A DNA stretch of 64,000 nucleotides from Chryseobacterium gleum. Its GTDB lineage: Bacteria > Bacteroidota > Bacteroidia > Flavobacteriales_D > Sanyastnellaceae. Of the stretch, positions 1-9,213 are shown in pieces; the stretch's first letter is position 1; each line of letters starts with the position of its first letter. The DNA lies in assembly GCA_945881835.1 (NCBI GenBank), contig CAMCVP010000006.1, positions 44,074 to 108,073 on the forward strand, given 5' to 3'. The position numbers were made by a program, and so were the translations under genes. The notes beneath the pieces are model-generated. The model was given only the letters and a program-made list of their open reading frames with translations, was not told where the DNA came from and did no database searches.

Positions 1-1268
1 TCTTGTATCAAATTCAATTCAGCAGCAACGTCTTCAGCCATTTTGGAAGAATGATTAGCTAACGCTGGAAGAATTTTTTCAGCGGCAGTGGAGCTTGAAA
101 CTTTTCCAGCATCTACTAAATTGATGATACTTGCTAGTTGTTCTGGAGTGAACGGGCTCTGTTCTATTTCGAGGGCTTGCTCTTTTAAGAATCCTTTTAC
201 AGGACCCATTAGCCAATTGCAAGCAGCCTTATAATTTTTCGTTTTTGAAATGATACGCTCGTAATAAAGCGCAGTTTCCTTTTCGCTTGTCAATACATTC
301 GCATCGTATTCCGATAGATTGAATTCTTTCAAATACTTATGCAGCAACTCTTTTGGAAGAGGTGGCATTGAAGAATGTATGCGTTGAATATGATCTTCTG
401 TAATGACTACAGGCGGAAGATCGGGCTCTGGGAAGTAGCGGTAATCTTGCGCATCTTCTTTACTCCGAAGCAAAGAAGTAGTTCCGTCTGCAGCGTTGAA
501 GCTACGCGTTTCTTGATTGATCACTCCACCTGCTTCAATGATATCGATTTGACGCGTCATTTCGTGCTCAATAGCGCGTTGCACATTGCGAATGGAGTTC
601 ATGTTCTTCACCTCGCAGCGCGTTCCGAATTCTGGAGCGCCTTTCTTTCGAACCGAAATATTCGCATCGCATCGCAGCGAACCTTCTTCCATGTTACCGT
701 CGCAGATATCTAAATAGCGAACGAGTTTTCTAACTTCAGTTAGATACAAATACGCTTCGCGTGAAGTGCGCATATCTGGCTCGGAAACAACTTCAATAAG
801 CGGAACACCGGCACGATTCAAATCGACAAGCGTGTCGAATGGATCTTGATCGTGCATGCTTTTTCCAGCATCTTCTTCCAAGTGCGCTCGCGTAATTCCA
901 ATGCGTTTTTCAGAACCGTCGTCTTCACGAATAATGATTTCTCCACCTGTGCAGATGGGAGTTTTGTCTTGCGTAATTTGATATCCCTTCGGTAAATCGG
1001 CGTAGAAATAATTCTTGCGCGCGAAAAATACAGGGGTGTTTATTTGCATGTCTGTGGCAAGCGCCAACTTAATAGCGAAGTCTACAGACTGGGTGTTTAC
1101 TTTCGGCAATGTACCTGGATGTCCCAATGTGATTGGGGAAACCAAGGTATTCGGCAAGGCGCCGAATAAGTTCGCGTCTGAAGCATAAGCCTTCGAAGCC
1201 GTTTTTAGTTGCATGTGGACTTCCAGTCCAACTACCAATTCGTATTGATCGTATACAGATTGTTCCAT
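1..1268 (-). CDS. gatB: Aspartyl/glutamyl-tRNA amidotransferase subunit B (3' end outside window)
   Basis: GatB binds misacylated Glu-tRNA(Gln)/Asp-tRNA(Asn) and, with GatA and GatC, amidates it in the cytosol. About 422 codons are present from the ATG at 1268; the stop lies beyond position 1, so the C-terminal tail/YqeY-like part is missing here. The translation begins MEQSVYDQYELVVGLEVHMQ and has the family signatures EVHMQL, GHPGTLP, FYADLPKGYQ, LEEDAGKSMH and SLRCDANIS. It starts one base after the stop of lpxK, so the two are co-transcribed. No oddity was seen in the visible part. Confidence 0.97.
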   Translation of the reverse strand, partial: MEQSVYDQYELVVGLEVHMQLKTASKAYASDANLFGALPNTLVSPITLGHPGTLPKVNTQSVDFAIKLALATDMQINTPVFFARKNYFYADLPKGYQITQDKTPICTGGEIIIREDDGSEKRIGITRAHLEEDAGKSMHDQDPFDTLVDLNRAGVPLIEVVSEPDMRTSREAYLYLTEVRKLVRYLDICDGNMEEGSLRCDANISVRKKGAPEFGTRCEVKNMNSIRNVQRAIEHEMTRQIDIIEAGGVINQETRSFNAADGTTSLLRSKEDAQDYRYFPEPDLPPVVITEDHIQRIHSSMPPLPKELLHKYLKEFNLSEYDANVLTSEKETALYYERIISKTKNYKAACNWLMGPVKGFLKEQALEIEQSPFTPEQLASIINLVDAGKVSSSTAAEKILPALANHSSKMAEDVAAELNLIQ

Positions 1269-2294
1269 TTATTTCTTTACTTCATTTACAGCATTTAGTA
1301 ATGCTGTTTCACCTGCGATAAATTTTATTTTCATTCGAAGAAAATACAAAGGAAGTTCTTCAAATCCCTTGATGTTCTTGCATTTCACCACATCTTTTTC
1401 AGTGGTTAACAGAACCGTATTTTCCTGTCCAAAGTTAATCCATTCTTTCCGAATGCGAGCGACATCTTGAGGGGTGTATTCGTGATGATCGTTCAAGGCC
1501 ATTTCAATGGTTGCTAGGCTCCTATTTCTTCCTTCCATAAAAAATGGAATTGGATTGGCGAGTCCTGCAAAACATACGCTGCGCATATTGCTGTTCCACG
1601 GATTCATATGACTGAATGCGGGTTCTGGCGTGTCGTATTCAATGGTGGTAAATGCTAGCACCTGATTTTCATTCAACTTCAATTCAAACTTTATTGTTTC
1701 TCTAGCCTCTTCCGAAAGATCTTCTGGACATTTAGTAACAACAATTGCATCGGCAGATTGTGCTCTTTTTTTCAAGTCGCGTAAACCACCCACAGGAAAC
1801 AAATGGTCGTTCACAAACAAGTCGTTGTAGGTCGTTAGCAGAATTGAAAAATCGGGATTCAATTTTCTATGTTGAAAGGCATCGTCTAAAACAACTTGCT
1901 GAATTTGCGGAAAGGATTGTTTCAATTGATAAATTCCTGAAAGTCTATTTTCAGAAACGGCTCCGATTAAGGATTGGAAATGATTTCGAACCACTGCTGG
2001 CTCATCGCCAATTTCTGAAACATTCGAATCTGAAGTAATTAATTGAAATCCTTTGGTTTTACGGCCATATCCGCGAGAAACAAATCCGGTTTTAGAAGCG
2101 TCAAACTTTTCAATTAACCAAATAGCGAAAGGCGTTTTTCCGGTTCCTCCTAATTTCAAATTTCCAATTACAATAGAAGGAACTGCTGCTTTTTTCGAAC
2201 TTAAAATTCCAACAGAAAATAAAAAATGACGGAAGTGCAAAATGCTTCCTAGCAGAAAAGAAAAAGGCCAAAGAGTTGCTCTGAATAAACGCAT
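1269..2294 (-). CDS. lpxK: Tetraacyldisaccharide 4'-kinase
   Basis: LpxK phosphorylates the 4' position of the lipid A disaccharide precursor at the inner face of the cytoplasmic membrane. I use the ATG at 2294 (MRLFRATLWPFSFLLG), giving 341 aa; an upstream ATG at 2345 would overlap the divergent Nif3 gene and adds an unconserved leader. Seen: an N-terminal hydrophobic helix, a Walker-A-like NLKLGGTGKTPF at about 45-56, GYGRK, DDAFQHR and a C-terminal TTEKDVVK motif, all typical of LpxK. The next gene, gatB, follows directly. Together with fabI further on, it fits a Gram-negative envelope containing lipid A. Confidence 0.95.
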   Translation of the reverse strand: MRLFRATLWPFSFLLGSILHFRHFLFSVGILSSKKAAVPSIVIGNLKLGGTGKTPFAIWLIEKFDASKTGFVSRGYGRKTKGFQLITSDSNVSEIGDEPAVVRNHFQSLIGAVSENRLSGIYQLKQSFPQIQQVVLDDAFQHRKLNPDFSILLTTYNDLFVNDHLFPVGGLRDLKKRAQSADAIVVTKCPEDLSEEARETIKFELKLNENQVLAFTTIEYDTPEPAFSHMNPWNSNMRSVCFAGLANPIPFFMEGRNRSLATIEMALNDHHEYTPQDVARIRKEWINFGQENTVLLTTEKDVVKCKNIKGFEELPLYFLRMKIKFIAGETALLNAVNEVKK

Positions 2295-2325
2295 CGGTGT
2301 AACTTGGCTGCAAGTTAGATTAAAA

Positions 2326-3420
2326 ATGCGTATTGAAGAAGTCATTTCCTATTTAGAACAATGGGCTCCGCCTATTTTACAAGAGTCTTACGACAATTCT
2401 GGATTGTTGGTTGGAAATAAGCAAAACGAAATCACTAATGTATTGGTGAGCCTCGACTGCACGGAAGACGTTATTGAGGAAGCCATTGCGAAGAATTGCA
2501 ACCTTATAGTTTCACACCATCCGATTGTTTTCAAAGGCTTGAAACGCTTTACTGGCGCCGATTATGTTCAGCGCACTGTTATTAAAGCCATTCAAAACAA
2601 CATTGCGTTGTATGCGATTCATACGAATCTCGACAATACCATTGAAGGTGTAAATGGGGAAATTGCGAAACGTCTTGGATTGAAGAATGTTCGTCCGCTT
2701 GTTCCATTAAACGGACATCTGCTCCAACTCACTGTGTTCATTCCGAATGATCATTTCGAAAAAGTTCGAACGGCATTGTTCGAAGCTGGGGCTGGAAGTT
2801 TGGGCAATTACAGTGAATGTGGTTTTTCGGTAGTTGGAAATGGAAGTTTCAAGCCAGAGGAAGGCGCGCAACCTTTTGAAGGAGAACATGGAATTCGAAC
2901 CGAACAAGAAGAAATTCGGTTTGAAGTGATATTGCCCAGTTGGAAAAAAACGAATGTTCAGCGAGCACTTTTCGAATCACATCCGTATGAAGAAATTGCA
3001 CACAATTGGCAAACCCTTCAGAACCCCATTCATCAATTTGGAAGCGGAGCAATCGGAGATTTAGAAGCACCTATACCCTTGACTGATTGTTTAAGTATAT
3101 TGAAAAAAGAATTTAATAATCACAGTATTAAGTACACTCAAACAAACAAACTCTCGATTCAGAAAATTGCAGTTTGTGGTGGAAGTGGTCAGTTCTTATT
3201 GGGGGCTGCGAAAGCTCAAGGAGCTGATGCATTTATTACATCGGATGTTAAATACCACGAGTTTTTCGATGCTGAAGGACAGTTGTCGTTTATTGATATT
3301 GGACATTTTGAAAGTGAGCAGTTTACAATTGAGTTGATTCATGCAAAAATCACTGAAAAATTTCGTACATTCGCGGTCCACAAAACGGGTGTAATAACGA
3401 ACCCCGTTCTCTATTACTGA
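2326..3420 (+). CDS. Nif3-like dinuclear metal centre hexameric protein
   Basis: This is a member of the Nif3/YbgI/GTP-cyclohydrolase-I-type-2 family, cytosolic toroidal proteins with a dinuclear metal site and no settled reaction. The ATG at 2326 (MRIEEVISYLEQWAPP) gives 364 aa; the longer open frame to 2242 lacks family similarity. Metal ligands are visible in SHHPIVF, the IHTNLDN stretch and the C-terminal DIGHFESE. The length fits the long subfamily, which carries a PII/CutA-like insert of about 100 residues (roughly 125-235). It is divergent from lpxK with 31 bp between the starts, and 4 bp separate it from the next gene. Confidence 0.93.
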   Translation: MRIEEVISYLEQWAPPILQESYDNSGLLVGNKQNEITNVLVSLDCTEDVIEEAIAKNCNLIVSHHPIVFKGLKRFTGADYVQRTVIKAIQNNIALYAIHTNLDNTIEGVNGEIAKRLGLKNVRPLVPLNGHLLQLTVFIPNDHFEKVRTALFEAGAGSLGNYSECGFSVVGNGSFKPEEGAQPFEGEHGIRTEQEEIRFEVILPSWKKTNVQRALFESHPYEEIAHNWQTLQNPIHQFGSGAIGDLEAPIPLTDCLSILKKEFNNHSIKYTQTNKLSIQKIAVCGGSGQFLLGAAKAQGADAFITSDVKYHEFFDAEGQLSFIDIGHFESEQFTIELIHAKITEKFRTFAVHKTGVITNPVLYY

Positions 3421-3424
3421 CATT

Positions 3425-5191
3425 ATGGCAAAAAAAGCATTAAAACCAAAAGCAAAAGCACCAGCTAAGCCAAAGGTTACTGCTAAGAAAGCAGTTAAAA
3501 CAGTTGTGTCGAAGGGAAAGGAAAAAGCGGTAAAGAAACCTGTTGCAAAAAAAGTAGAAAAGAAAGCTGTTAAACCGGCTGCGAAACCTGTAGCGAAAAA
3601 GGTTTTAAATCCTGTGGCTAAAAAAGTAGTTAAGCCCGTTGCGAAAAAGGTTATAAAACCTGCACCGAAAAAAGTTGTAAAGCCAGTGGCGAAAGCAGTG
3701 AAGAAGGAAGTGAAAAGTATTAAAAAAGTAGTGAACGTAGTGATAAAGACCAAAGCGAAGGAAGTGAAGAAAGCAGTTAAACCAGTTGCTAAGAAGGCTG
3801 CTACTGCTAAAAAAGTTGAAACAAAGAAAGCTGTTGCACCTGCTAAGAAAGCGGCTCCAACGTCTAAACCAGTTGCTTCAAAGAAGGCAGCCCCTTCCAA
3901 AAAGGTTGAACCGAAAAAGGTTGTCGCTCCTGTAAAGAAAGCGGCTCCTACAAAAAAAGTTGTAGCCTCAAAGCCGGTTGCGGCGAAGCCAGCATTGAAA
4001 TCACCGGTAACTCCTGCAAAGTCTGAGAAAAAAGAAAAAGTAGCCAAAGCGGAGAAAGTTGTTGCAGAAGATGGAATTGAAATTCCCGTGGTTTTAGCAC
4101 CAGAAGATGAAGCAATTCTTGCTGAAGCATTAACACTTGCAAAGCCAAAGCGCGAAGCAAAGATTCGTAAAGAAGTTATTGCTGAAGGTCCTATTGATGG
4201 GAAGCCTAGAACATTTAAAATTGGTATTGCACCGGCACTCGCAGAGAGGAGAGTTGCAAACCCTATTCACGTAGCTTCAGAAATGGACCCCAAGCAGGCC
4301 ATATTTGTACCTATTGCCAAACCTGAGAAAAACGAAAAAAACAATCCCGTAAACGATCCAGAAACTATGATTTCAATTAATCAAATGAACAAGTCGAACA
4401 GCGAAGATGCTAAAAAAGGTATCTCTGTTGAATCTAAATTAAGACACTTATATGCTCTTCAATTGATTGACTCTCGAATTGATAAAATTCGCGCTACACG
4501 CGGAGAATTACCATACGAAGTTGAGGATTTGAAAGATGAAGTTGCTGGTTTAGAGGGGCGCTTGGATCGTTTGAATGCTGAATTCAAAGGAGCTGATGAC
4601 AGTATTGTGACTTGTAAGTCTGCAATAAAAGAAGCTGAAGCTTTGATTGTTAAATACAAGGAGCAATTGACGAAGGTGAAAAACAATCGTGAATTCGATT
4701 CTTTAAACAAAGAAATTGAGTTTCAAGAATTAGAAATTGAATTGCAGTCAAAGCATATTCGTACAGCTGAGACCACAAAGACAACGAAACAAGGTGAGAT
4801 CGACAATACAACTTCAAAATTAAACGAGCGTGCAAACGACTTAAATTTGAAAGAAACCGAATTAACTGAATTAATGAGTGAGACTCAGAAAGAAGAAGAT
4901 TTTCTTTCTAAACGCAGCGATGAAGCGAAGAAGCATATTGACCTTCACTTGTTAGAGCGTTATGTTCGCATGCGCAAGTCTGCTCAAAACGGATTGGCTG
5001 TTGTACCAATTGAGCGTGATGCTTCTGCTGGTTCATTCATTCAAATCCCTGCTCAAGTTCAAATGGACGTCCGTTTACGCAAACGTATCATTACCGATGA
5101 GCACAGCGGAAGAATCTTAGTAGATGAGGAGATGGCTTACGAAGAAGAATTGAAATTCAAAGAAGTTCTTCAGAAGGAAATGGCGAAGTAA
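3425..5191 (+). CDS. DUF164-type coiled-coil protein with a histone-H1-like Lys/Ala/Pro N-tail and degenerate zinc ribbon
   Basis: 588 aa in three parts. Residues 1 to about 205 are almost only Lys, Ala, Pro and Val (repeats of KKV, KPVAKK, KKAAP), like bacterial histone-H1-like tails. About 206-315 is an acidic linker. About 325-588 is the long coiled coil of the C4-type zinc-ribbon family (DUF164/zf-RING_7), with LYALQLIDSRID and YVRMRKSAQNGLAVV conserved. In homologues I know, the end carries CGGC and CEYCGRIL; here these are SAGS and DEHSGRIL, so all four zinc cysteines are gone. A Met at residue 315 (base 4367) could be the ancestral start of the ribbon protein. A nucleic-acid-binding role is inferred from the basic tail only. 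Confidence 0.8.
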   Translation: MAKKALKPKAKAPAKPKVTAKKAVKTVVSKGKEKAVKKPVAKKVEKKAVKPAAKPVAKKVLNPVAKKVVKPVAKKVIKPAPKKVVKPVAKAVKKEVKSIKKVVNVVIKTKAKEVKKAVKPVAKKAATAKKVETKKAVAPAKKAAPTSKPVASKKAAPSKKVEPKKVVAPVKKAAPTKKVVASKPVAAKPALKSPVTPAKSEKKEKVAKAEKVVAEDGIEIPVVLAPEDEAILAEALTLAKPKREAKIRKEVIAEGPIDGKPRTFKIGIAPALAERRVANPIHVASEMDPKQAIFVPIAKPEKNEKNNPVNDPETMISINQMNKSNSEDAKKGISVESKLRHLYALQLIDSRIDKIRATRGELPYEVEDLKDEVAGLEGRLDRLNAEFKGADDSIVTCKSAIKEAEALIVKYKEQLTKVKNNREFDSLNKEIEFQELEIELQSKHIRTAETTKTTKQGEIDNTTSKLNERANDLNLKETELTELMSETQKEEDFLSKRSDEAKKHIDLHLLERYVRMRKSAQNGLAVVPIERDASAGSFIQIPAQVQMDVRLRKRIITDEHSGRILVDEEMAYEEELKFKEVLQKEMAK

Positions 5192-5215
5192 ACTTTAGGG
5201 GAGAATAATTACTCG

Positions 5216-5235
5216 GGGCGAATAATTATTCGCCC
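5216..5235. repeat. Perfect 20-bp palindrome GGGCGAA...TTCGCCC
   Basis: GGGCG-AATAATTATT-CGCCC is a perfect palindrome between two convergent genes. Just upstream is a shorter relative, GAG-AATAATTA-CTC. Similar GGGNGAA/TTCNCCC hairpins occur at 10597, 22382 and 59676, which makes this a small dispersed family. Confidence 0.7.
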
Positions 5236-5245
5236 TAATTAAAGA

Positions 5246-5274
5246 AAAAGGGATGATTAAATCATCCCTTTTTT
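5246..5274. terminator. Bidirectional rho-independent terminator
   Basis: An A-run, the stem AGGGATGAT / ATCATCCCT around TAA, then a T-run. It lies between the convergent genes ending at 5191 and 5257, and the minus-strand stop codon sits in the loop. Confidence 0.8.
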
Positions 5275-6717
5275 AATGACCAATTCAATGAACCGGTCTT
5301 CCATGTTTTTCACTTTAGGGAATTCAGATAGGAGTTTTCCAGTTTTCAAAAATTCTTTTTGATCGTCACGTTGAAGCTTATTGTAAATCTTCAACATTTT
5401 CAAGAAATAGATATCGGCTTCGTGATCGCGTTCGCGCTGCGTGTAAAAGCGAATAGTACTTTTCAATGCATATTCAACCAATTCGGTATTGCCCAAACAA
5501 AGGTGAACGAGAATATTCAATACACGCACGTGTCCGTATATATCTTGACGTAATTCTTTGCCCGAGTTATTGATAATTTCGTTTACATGCTTAAGCGATC
5601 TTTGATGCAAGCCGCAGGAGAATTCATAGAGGGCAAGTCTATAATGCATCATCATTTCGAATTCCTTACTTAATACATTTTTCGTTTGCTGTACCGATAG
5701 GAGAATATCATCGGATTGAATCTTCTGGTCGAACATAAGAGCCATCTCCACCTGAATCTGCTTCAGAATGCGGAAACGAAATGCAACTAAATCTGGATTC
5801 TGAAAATATTCAACCTCATCCAAAGCCTCTACCTTCTTATATAACTCTGTTGCTCCTGCCCTATCGTCTAACAGAACCTTACATGTTAGTAATTGTCCCA
5901 AAGCACGTAAATATCGCTTGGCCTTGTCCTCTCTAATCCATTCATACTCTTCGAATAAAGCAATGACTTCGGTAAAGTAAACGGATGCAGATTCAATATT
6001 GCTTTCAGCAATTGCACAAAATCCCAATGAATACAATCGAATACAATTCGAACGAATAGACTTTGCCTTTGAAGCGTCTTCAAGAAGTTTCGAATCACGA
6101 ATCTCTCGAAGCATTTCTTCATGAATGGCTGAAGGTGTAAATCCGCCTGATCTAAAAATAGCGTTGACCTTTCCATAAATTACTTGATATTCCGCAAGGT
6201 TTTGAAGCAGCGATAAAACATGTGCCTCTTCTTCTGCCAGCTCATCAATGGATTGAGAAAACTCTCCGTTTTCATAATCCTCTTCGAGCAAAGTCTTTTG
6301 CCACGAGATAATTTCAAACAGATAATAAAAGAACTCATAGGAAACAGCCAATTTCTTGGCTCGTTTCAGTTCCTTTTTGCATTCTTCATGTAAACCTTTT
6401 TTGTGAAGAATATCGACATTCTTCAAGGCCTGTTTCAAAATACTTCGAACGCTGTTCTCTCCATGATAGGAGCGCAGTGCCTTCAATATTAATTTGAACA
6501 GATGATTTTTTTCGGAAGGAAGATGCTTCAAGAATAGTTCTCCTTTGAACGATTCTTTCACAAATTCTTCGTCGTACTGATCCATCTTTTCAAGCAAATC
6601 GAAGAGACGTACGTAGTTCTTCTCGCCCGCTTGCAACGAGCTTTGTAGCTTAAAAAAACGCTTTTCACTCTTGGTCAACGAGTGAACCAGATCAAAAAGA
6701 TCGTGGGTAGGTTTCAT
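5257..6717 (-). CDS. Conserved hypothetical all-helical (TPR-like) protein
   Basis: 486 aa with no signal peptide or membrane segment, so probably cytosolic. The sequence is built almost entirely of amphipathic helices with leucine, lysine and glutamate (for example SEKRFFKLQSS, HEECKKELKRAKKLA, LLEDASKAKSIRSN), in the manner of TPR or other alpha-solenoid proteins, but clear TPR consensus units cannot be marked by eye. It begins MKPTHDLFDLVHSLTKSEKRF. I do not recognise a function. It is transcribed alone, away from the divergent M1 peptidase gene and towards the 5246 terminator. Confidence 0.75.
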   Translation of the reverse strand: MKPTHDLFDLVHSLTKSEKRFFKLQSSLQAGEKNYVRLFDLLEKMDQYDEEFVKESFKGELFLKHLPSEKNHLFKLILKALRSYHGENSVRSILKQALKNVDILHKKGLHEECKKELKRAKKLAVSYEFFYYLFEIISWQKTLLEEDYENGEFSQSIDELAEEEAHVLSLLQNLAEYQVIYGKVNAIFRSGGFTPSAIHEEMLREIRDSKLLEDASKAKSIRSNCIRLYSLGFCAIAESNIESASVYFTEVIALFEEYEWIREDKAKRYLRALGQLLTCKVLLDDRAGATELYKKVEALDEVEYFQNPDLVAFRFRILKQIQVEMALMFDQKIQSDDILLSVQQTKNVLSKEFEMMMHYRLALYEFSCGLHQRSLKHVNEIINNSGKELRQDIYGHVRVLNILVHLCLGNTELVEYALKSTIRFYTQRERDHEADIYFLKMLKIYNKLQRDDQKEFLKTGKLLSEFPKVKNMEDRFIELVIKKGMI

Positions 6718-6830
6718 ACTTGCAGTTTGGTTGTTTGTTGTGTTAGTGGTGGTTTCAATTCCTCTAACAAAATTTAAGACTCCAAGAATACGAAAAAGGT
6801 TGTTTCATTAAATTAGAATATCTTGCGGAC

Positions 6831-9212
6831 ATGAAAAATCTCTCTTTGAATGCCTTGCTTTTTCTTGTGCTTTGTTCAATTATGTCTTTTCAATCTTTAG
6901 GGCAAACGAATTGCACGCACAAACATTCGCATAAAAATCTCTCTAACAGCAACAGTCGTTGCGATACGTTAGACATTATAGACACATACGTATATCTAGA
7001 CTTCACGAATTTTACAAGCAGTACTCTTCGAGGATATTCGGAACTTGTTGTTGCTCCGATGATGACGAGTGTAACTCAATTGCATTTAGATATTGAAGGA
7101 TTAACGGTTGATTCGGTATTTATCAATTCCAATGCAGCTCTCTTTTCTCACAGCGGTTCTGATTTGTTTATTGAACTACCAAATCTACCGTCGTGGGTGA
7201 ACTTCACAGCGCGCGTTTATTATCATGGTACACCCATTCAAGATAACAGTTGGGGAGGATTTTATTACAGCAGTAGTTATGCGTATAACATTGGAGTGGG
7301 CATGAGTGCGCTTCCTCATAATTTTGGAAGGGTGTGGTTCCCGTGTTTCGACAATTTCAGAGAGCGCTGCACCTATACGATACAAACTTTAACAGATGGT
7401 GGAAGGACTTCGTATTGTGGAGGATTGCGATCTTCTGTGGAAAATGTAGGCGGTGATTCTTTGCTTACCACCTGGAATTTATTGCAACCAGTTCCCTCCT
7501 ATTTGGCTAGCGTTGCTGTTACGAATTACACCCATGTGGAAGATGAGTTCACTTCCTTGGGCGGATACACCCGCCCAATCTGGCTTGCAGCAAGGGCTGC
7601 AGACACGTTAGACATGAAGAACAGTTTTGTGCATTTACACGATGCGCTGCAAGCCTTCGAGACGAAATACGGTAATTACGCCTTTGATAAAGTTGGATTC
7701 ACAGCCGTGCCTTTCACAGGAGGAGCCATGGAACACGCTACAAACGTTGCCTATCCGCTCTTTGCCATTGATGGCACAACAACATATGAAACTCTTTATG
7801 CGCATGAGCTCAGTCACCATTGGTGGGGCGATTTAATTACCTGCGAGACAGCAGCGGAAATGTGGATTAACGAAGGCATGGCTTCTTATAGTGAGCGAAT
7901 TTTCACAGAGTGGTTGTATGGTAGCGATGCTTACAACACTTCCATTCGAAACAATCACAGAAATGTATTGTTGAATGCTCCGCGCAACGATGGTGGATAT
8001 TTCCCATTGAATGCCATACCTGAAAACATTACTTACGGCGAAACCGTTTACAACAAAGGAGCCGATGTGGCGCATACATTAAGAGGCTTCATGGGCGACG
8101 AGAATTTCTTTCAAGCCATTCATGACCTCATGACTGAATACCAGTATAACACGTTGAACTCGGTTCAGATGCGCGATTTCTTTCAAGCTTATACAACTGA
8201 AGATCTCTCTGAGTTCTTTAACGGATGGGTGTTTCAGCCGGGGTATCCCGATTTTCGACTTACGGGATATAGCTATTCATCGCAGTTTGTGGGATATGAA
8301 TTGAATGTTCACATTGACCAATACCTTCATCACAATACAGACTACTTGAACAATGTTCCTCTTGAAGTGACGGTTATGGATTTTGAAGGAAATACAGACA
8401 CGGTACTCATTCACGCCTCTGGAGAATCGAGCTCAGCTACAGCCACTGTCTTGTTCGAACCCGCGCATGTCATGTTGAACAGAGCAGATAAATTGCATTA
8501 CGCCACGCTTGCCGATGAAGCCTGGAATTCGACTACGGGTGCGCACGATTTAACCTTCGCCAATTTCGAATACGATATTGATGAAATGGGAAATATGGAC
8601 AGCATTTTCGTTCGAGCTGAAATGCATTTGACCGCCGCAGATCGCGTTACCGCACTTCCACTAACCGACTATGTGATTTCACCGGATAGATATTGGCATG
8701 TGAACACCTACGCCAATGAAACAACTTTGACACAAATGACCTTGCGCTTTAACGGATCAGCGACCGCTGCGAGTGCATTGGACACTTCATTGTTCCAATT
8801 GGTTCAGCAGTATGGAATGAATGAAAGCAATTTGGTCTTGTTGTATAGATGGAATGCTTTCGAGCCATGGACCGAAATTCCGAATGCAACTTTGTTTACG
8901 TCTGGTAGCACCACGAATTGGAATGGACGTTTCGAAGTGTTGAATCCTCGTCCCGGAGATTACGCATTCGCCTTTCATTCGGGAATTGTATCAGTAGATG
9001 AAATTGAAAATCCGTCTTTACCCTTCAACATAAATAACAACGAAATAACTTCTACACGTTTTAGTGGGAAGTACAGTCTGACGAATGCGAACGGACAACA
9101 GTTGTTGAAAGGAAAAGTTACCGAAAGCTTGCGATTAGATATTTCGGAATATGCATCTGGAATCTATTTCCTTCAATTGAATAGTGTGACTTATAAAGTG
9201 TTTTTGAAATAA
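6831..9212 (+). CDS. Secreted M1-family aminopeptidase with type IX sorting domain
   Basis: A zinc metallopeptidase that removes N-terminal amino acids from peptides. Of its 793 aa, the first 24 or so form a signal peptide ending ...FQSLGQ. The M1 active site is HELSH at 325-329 with the third ligand Glu348 (WINEGMASY), exactly 18 residues on. The exopeptidase motif GxMEN appears as GGAMEH, a conservative departure in the M1 family. A catalytic Tyr in TYGETVYNKGA fits the family. The last 75 or so residues (SLTNANGQQLL...LDISEYASGIYFLQL...YKVFLK) are a type A type IX secretion sorting domain, so the enzyme should be exported to the surface. YhhQ follows after 1 bp. Confidence 0.93.
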   Translation: MKNLSLNALLFLVLCSIMSFQSLGQTNCTHKHSHKNLSNSNSRCDTLDIIDTYVYLDFTNFTSSTLRGYSELVVAPMMTSVTQLHLDIEGLTVDSVFINSNAALFSHSGSDLFIELPNLPSWVNFTARVYYHGTPIQDNSWGGFYYSSSYAYNIGVGMSALPHNFGRVWFPCFDNFRERCTYTIQTLTDGGRTSYCGGLRSSVENVGGDSLLTTWNLLQPVPSYLASVAVTNYTHVEDEFTSLGGYTRPIWLAARAADTLDMKNSFVHLHDALQAFETKYGNYAFDKVGFTAVPFTGGAMEHATNVAYPLFAIDGTTTYETLYAHELSHHWWGDLITCETAAEMWINEGMASYSERIFTEWLYGSDAYNTSIRNNHRNVLLNAPRNDGGYFPLNAIPENITYGETVYNKGADVAHTLRGFMGDENFFQAIHDLMTEYQYNTLNSVQMRDFFQAYTTEDLSEFFNGWVFQPGYPDFRLTGYSYSSQFVGYELNVHIDQYLHHNTDYLNNVPLEVTVMDFEGNTDTVLIHASGESSSATATVLFEPAHVMLNRADKLHYATLADEAWNSTTGAHDLTFANFEYDIDEMGNMDSIFVRAEMHLTAADRVTALPLTDYVISPDRYWHVNTYANETTLTQMTLRFNGSATAASALDTSLFQLVQQYGMNESNLVLLYRWNAFEPWTEIPNATLFTSGSTTNWNGRFEVLNPRPGDYAFAFHSGIVSVDEIENPSLPFNINNNEITSTRFSGKYSLTNANGQQLLKGKVTESLRLDISEYASGIYFLQLNSVTYKVFLK

Positions 9213-9213
9213 T

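Noticed and set aside
1133..1321. Small frame opposite gatB/lpxK
   Set aside because: Shadow of two strongly supported genes on the other strand.
2242..2325. Upstream start for the Nif3-like gene
   Set aside because: It would overlap the divergent lpxK start and adds residues with no family similarity; the conserved MRIEEV start at 2326 is used.
3196..4047. Long open frame antisense to the basic-tail gene (283 codons)
   Set aside because: It is the reverse of Lys/Ala-rich codons, giving Phe/Thr/Ala low complexity, has no family similarity, and overlaps two well-supported genes.
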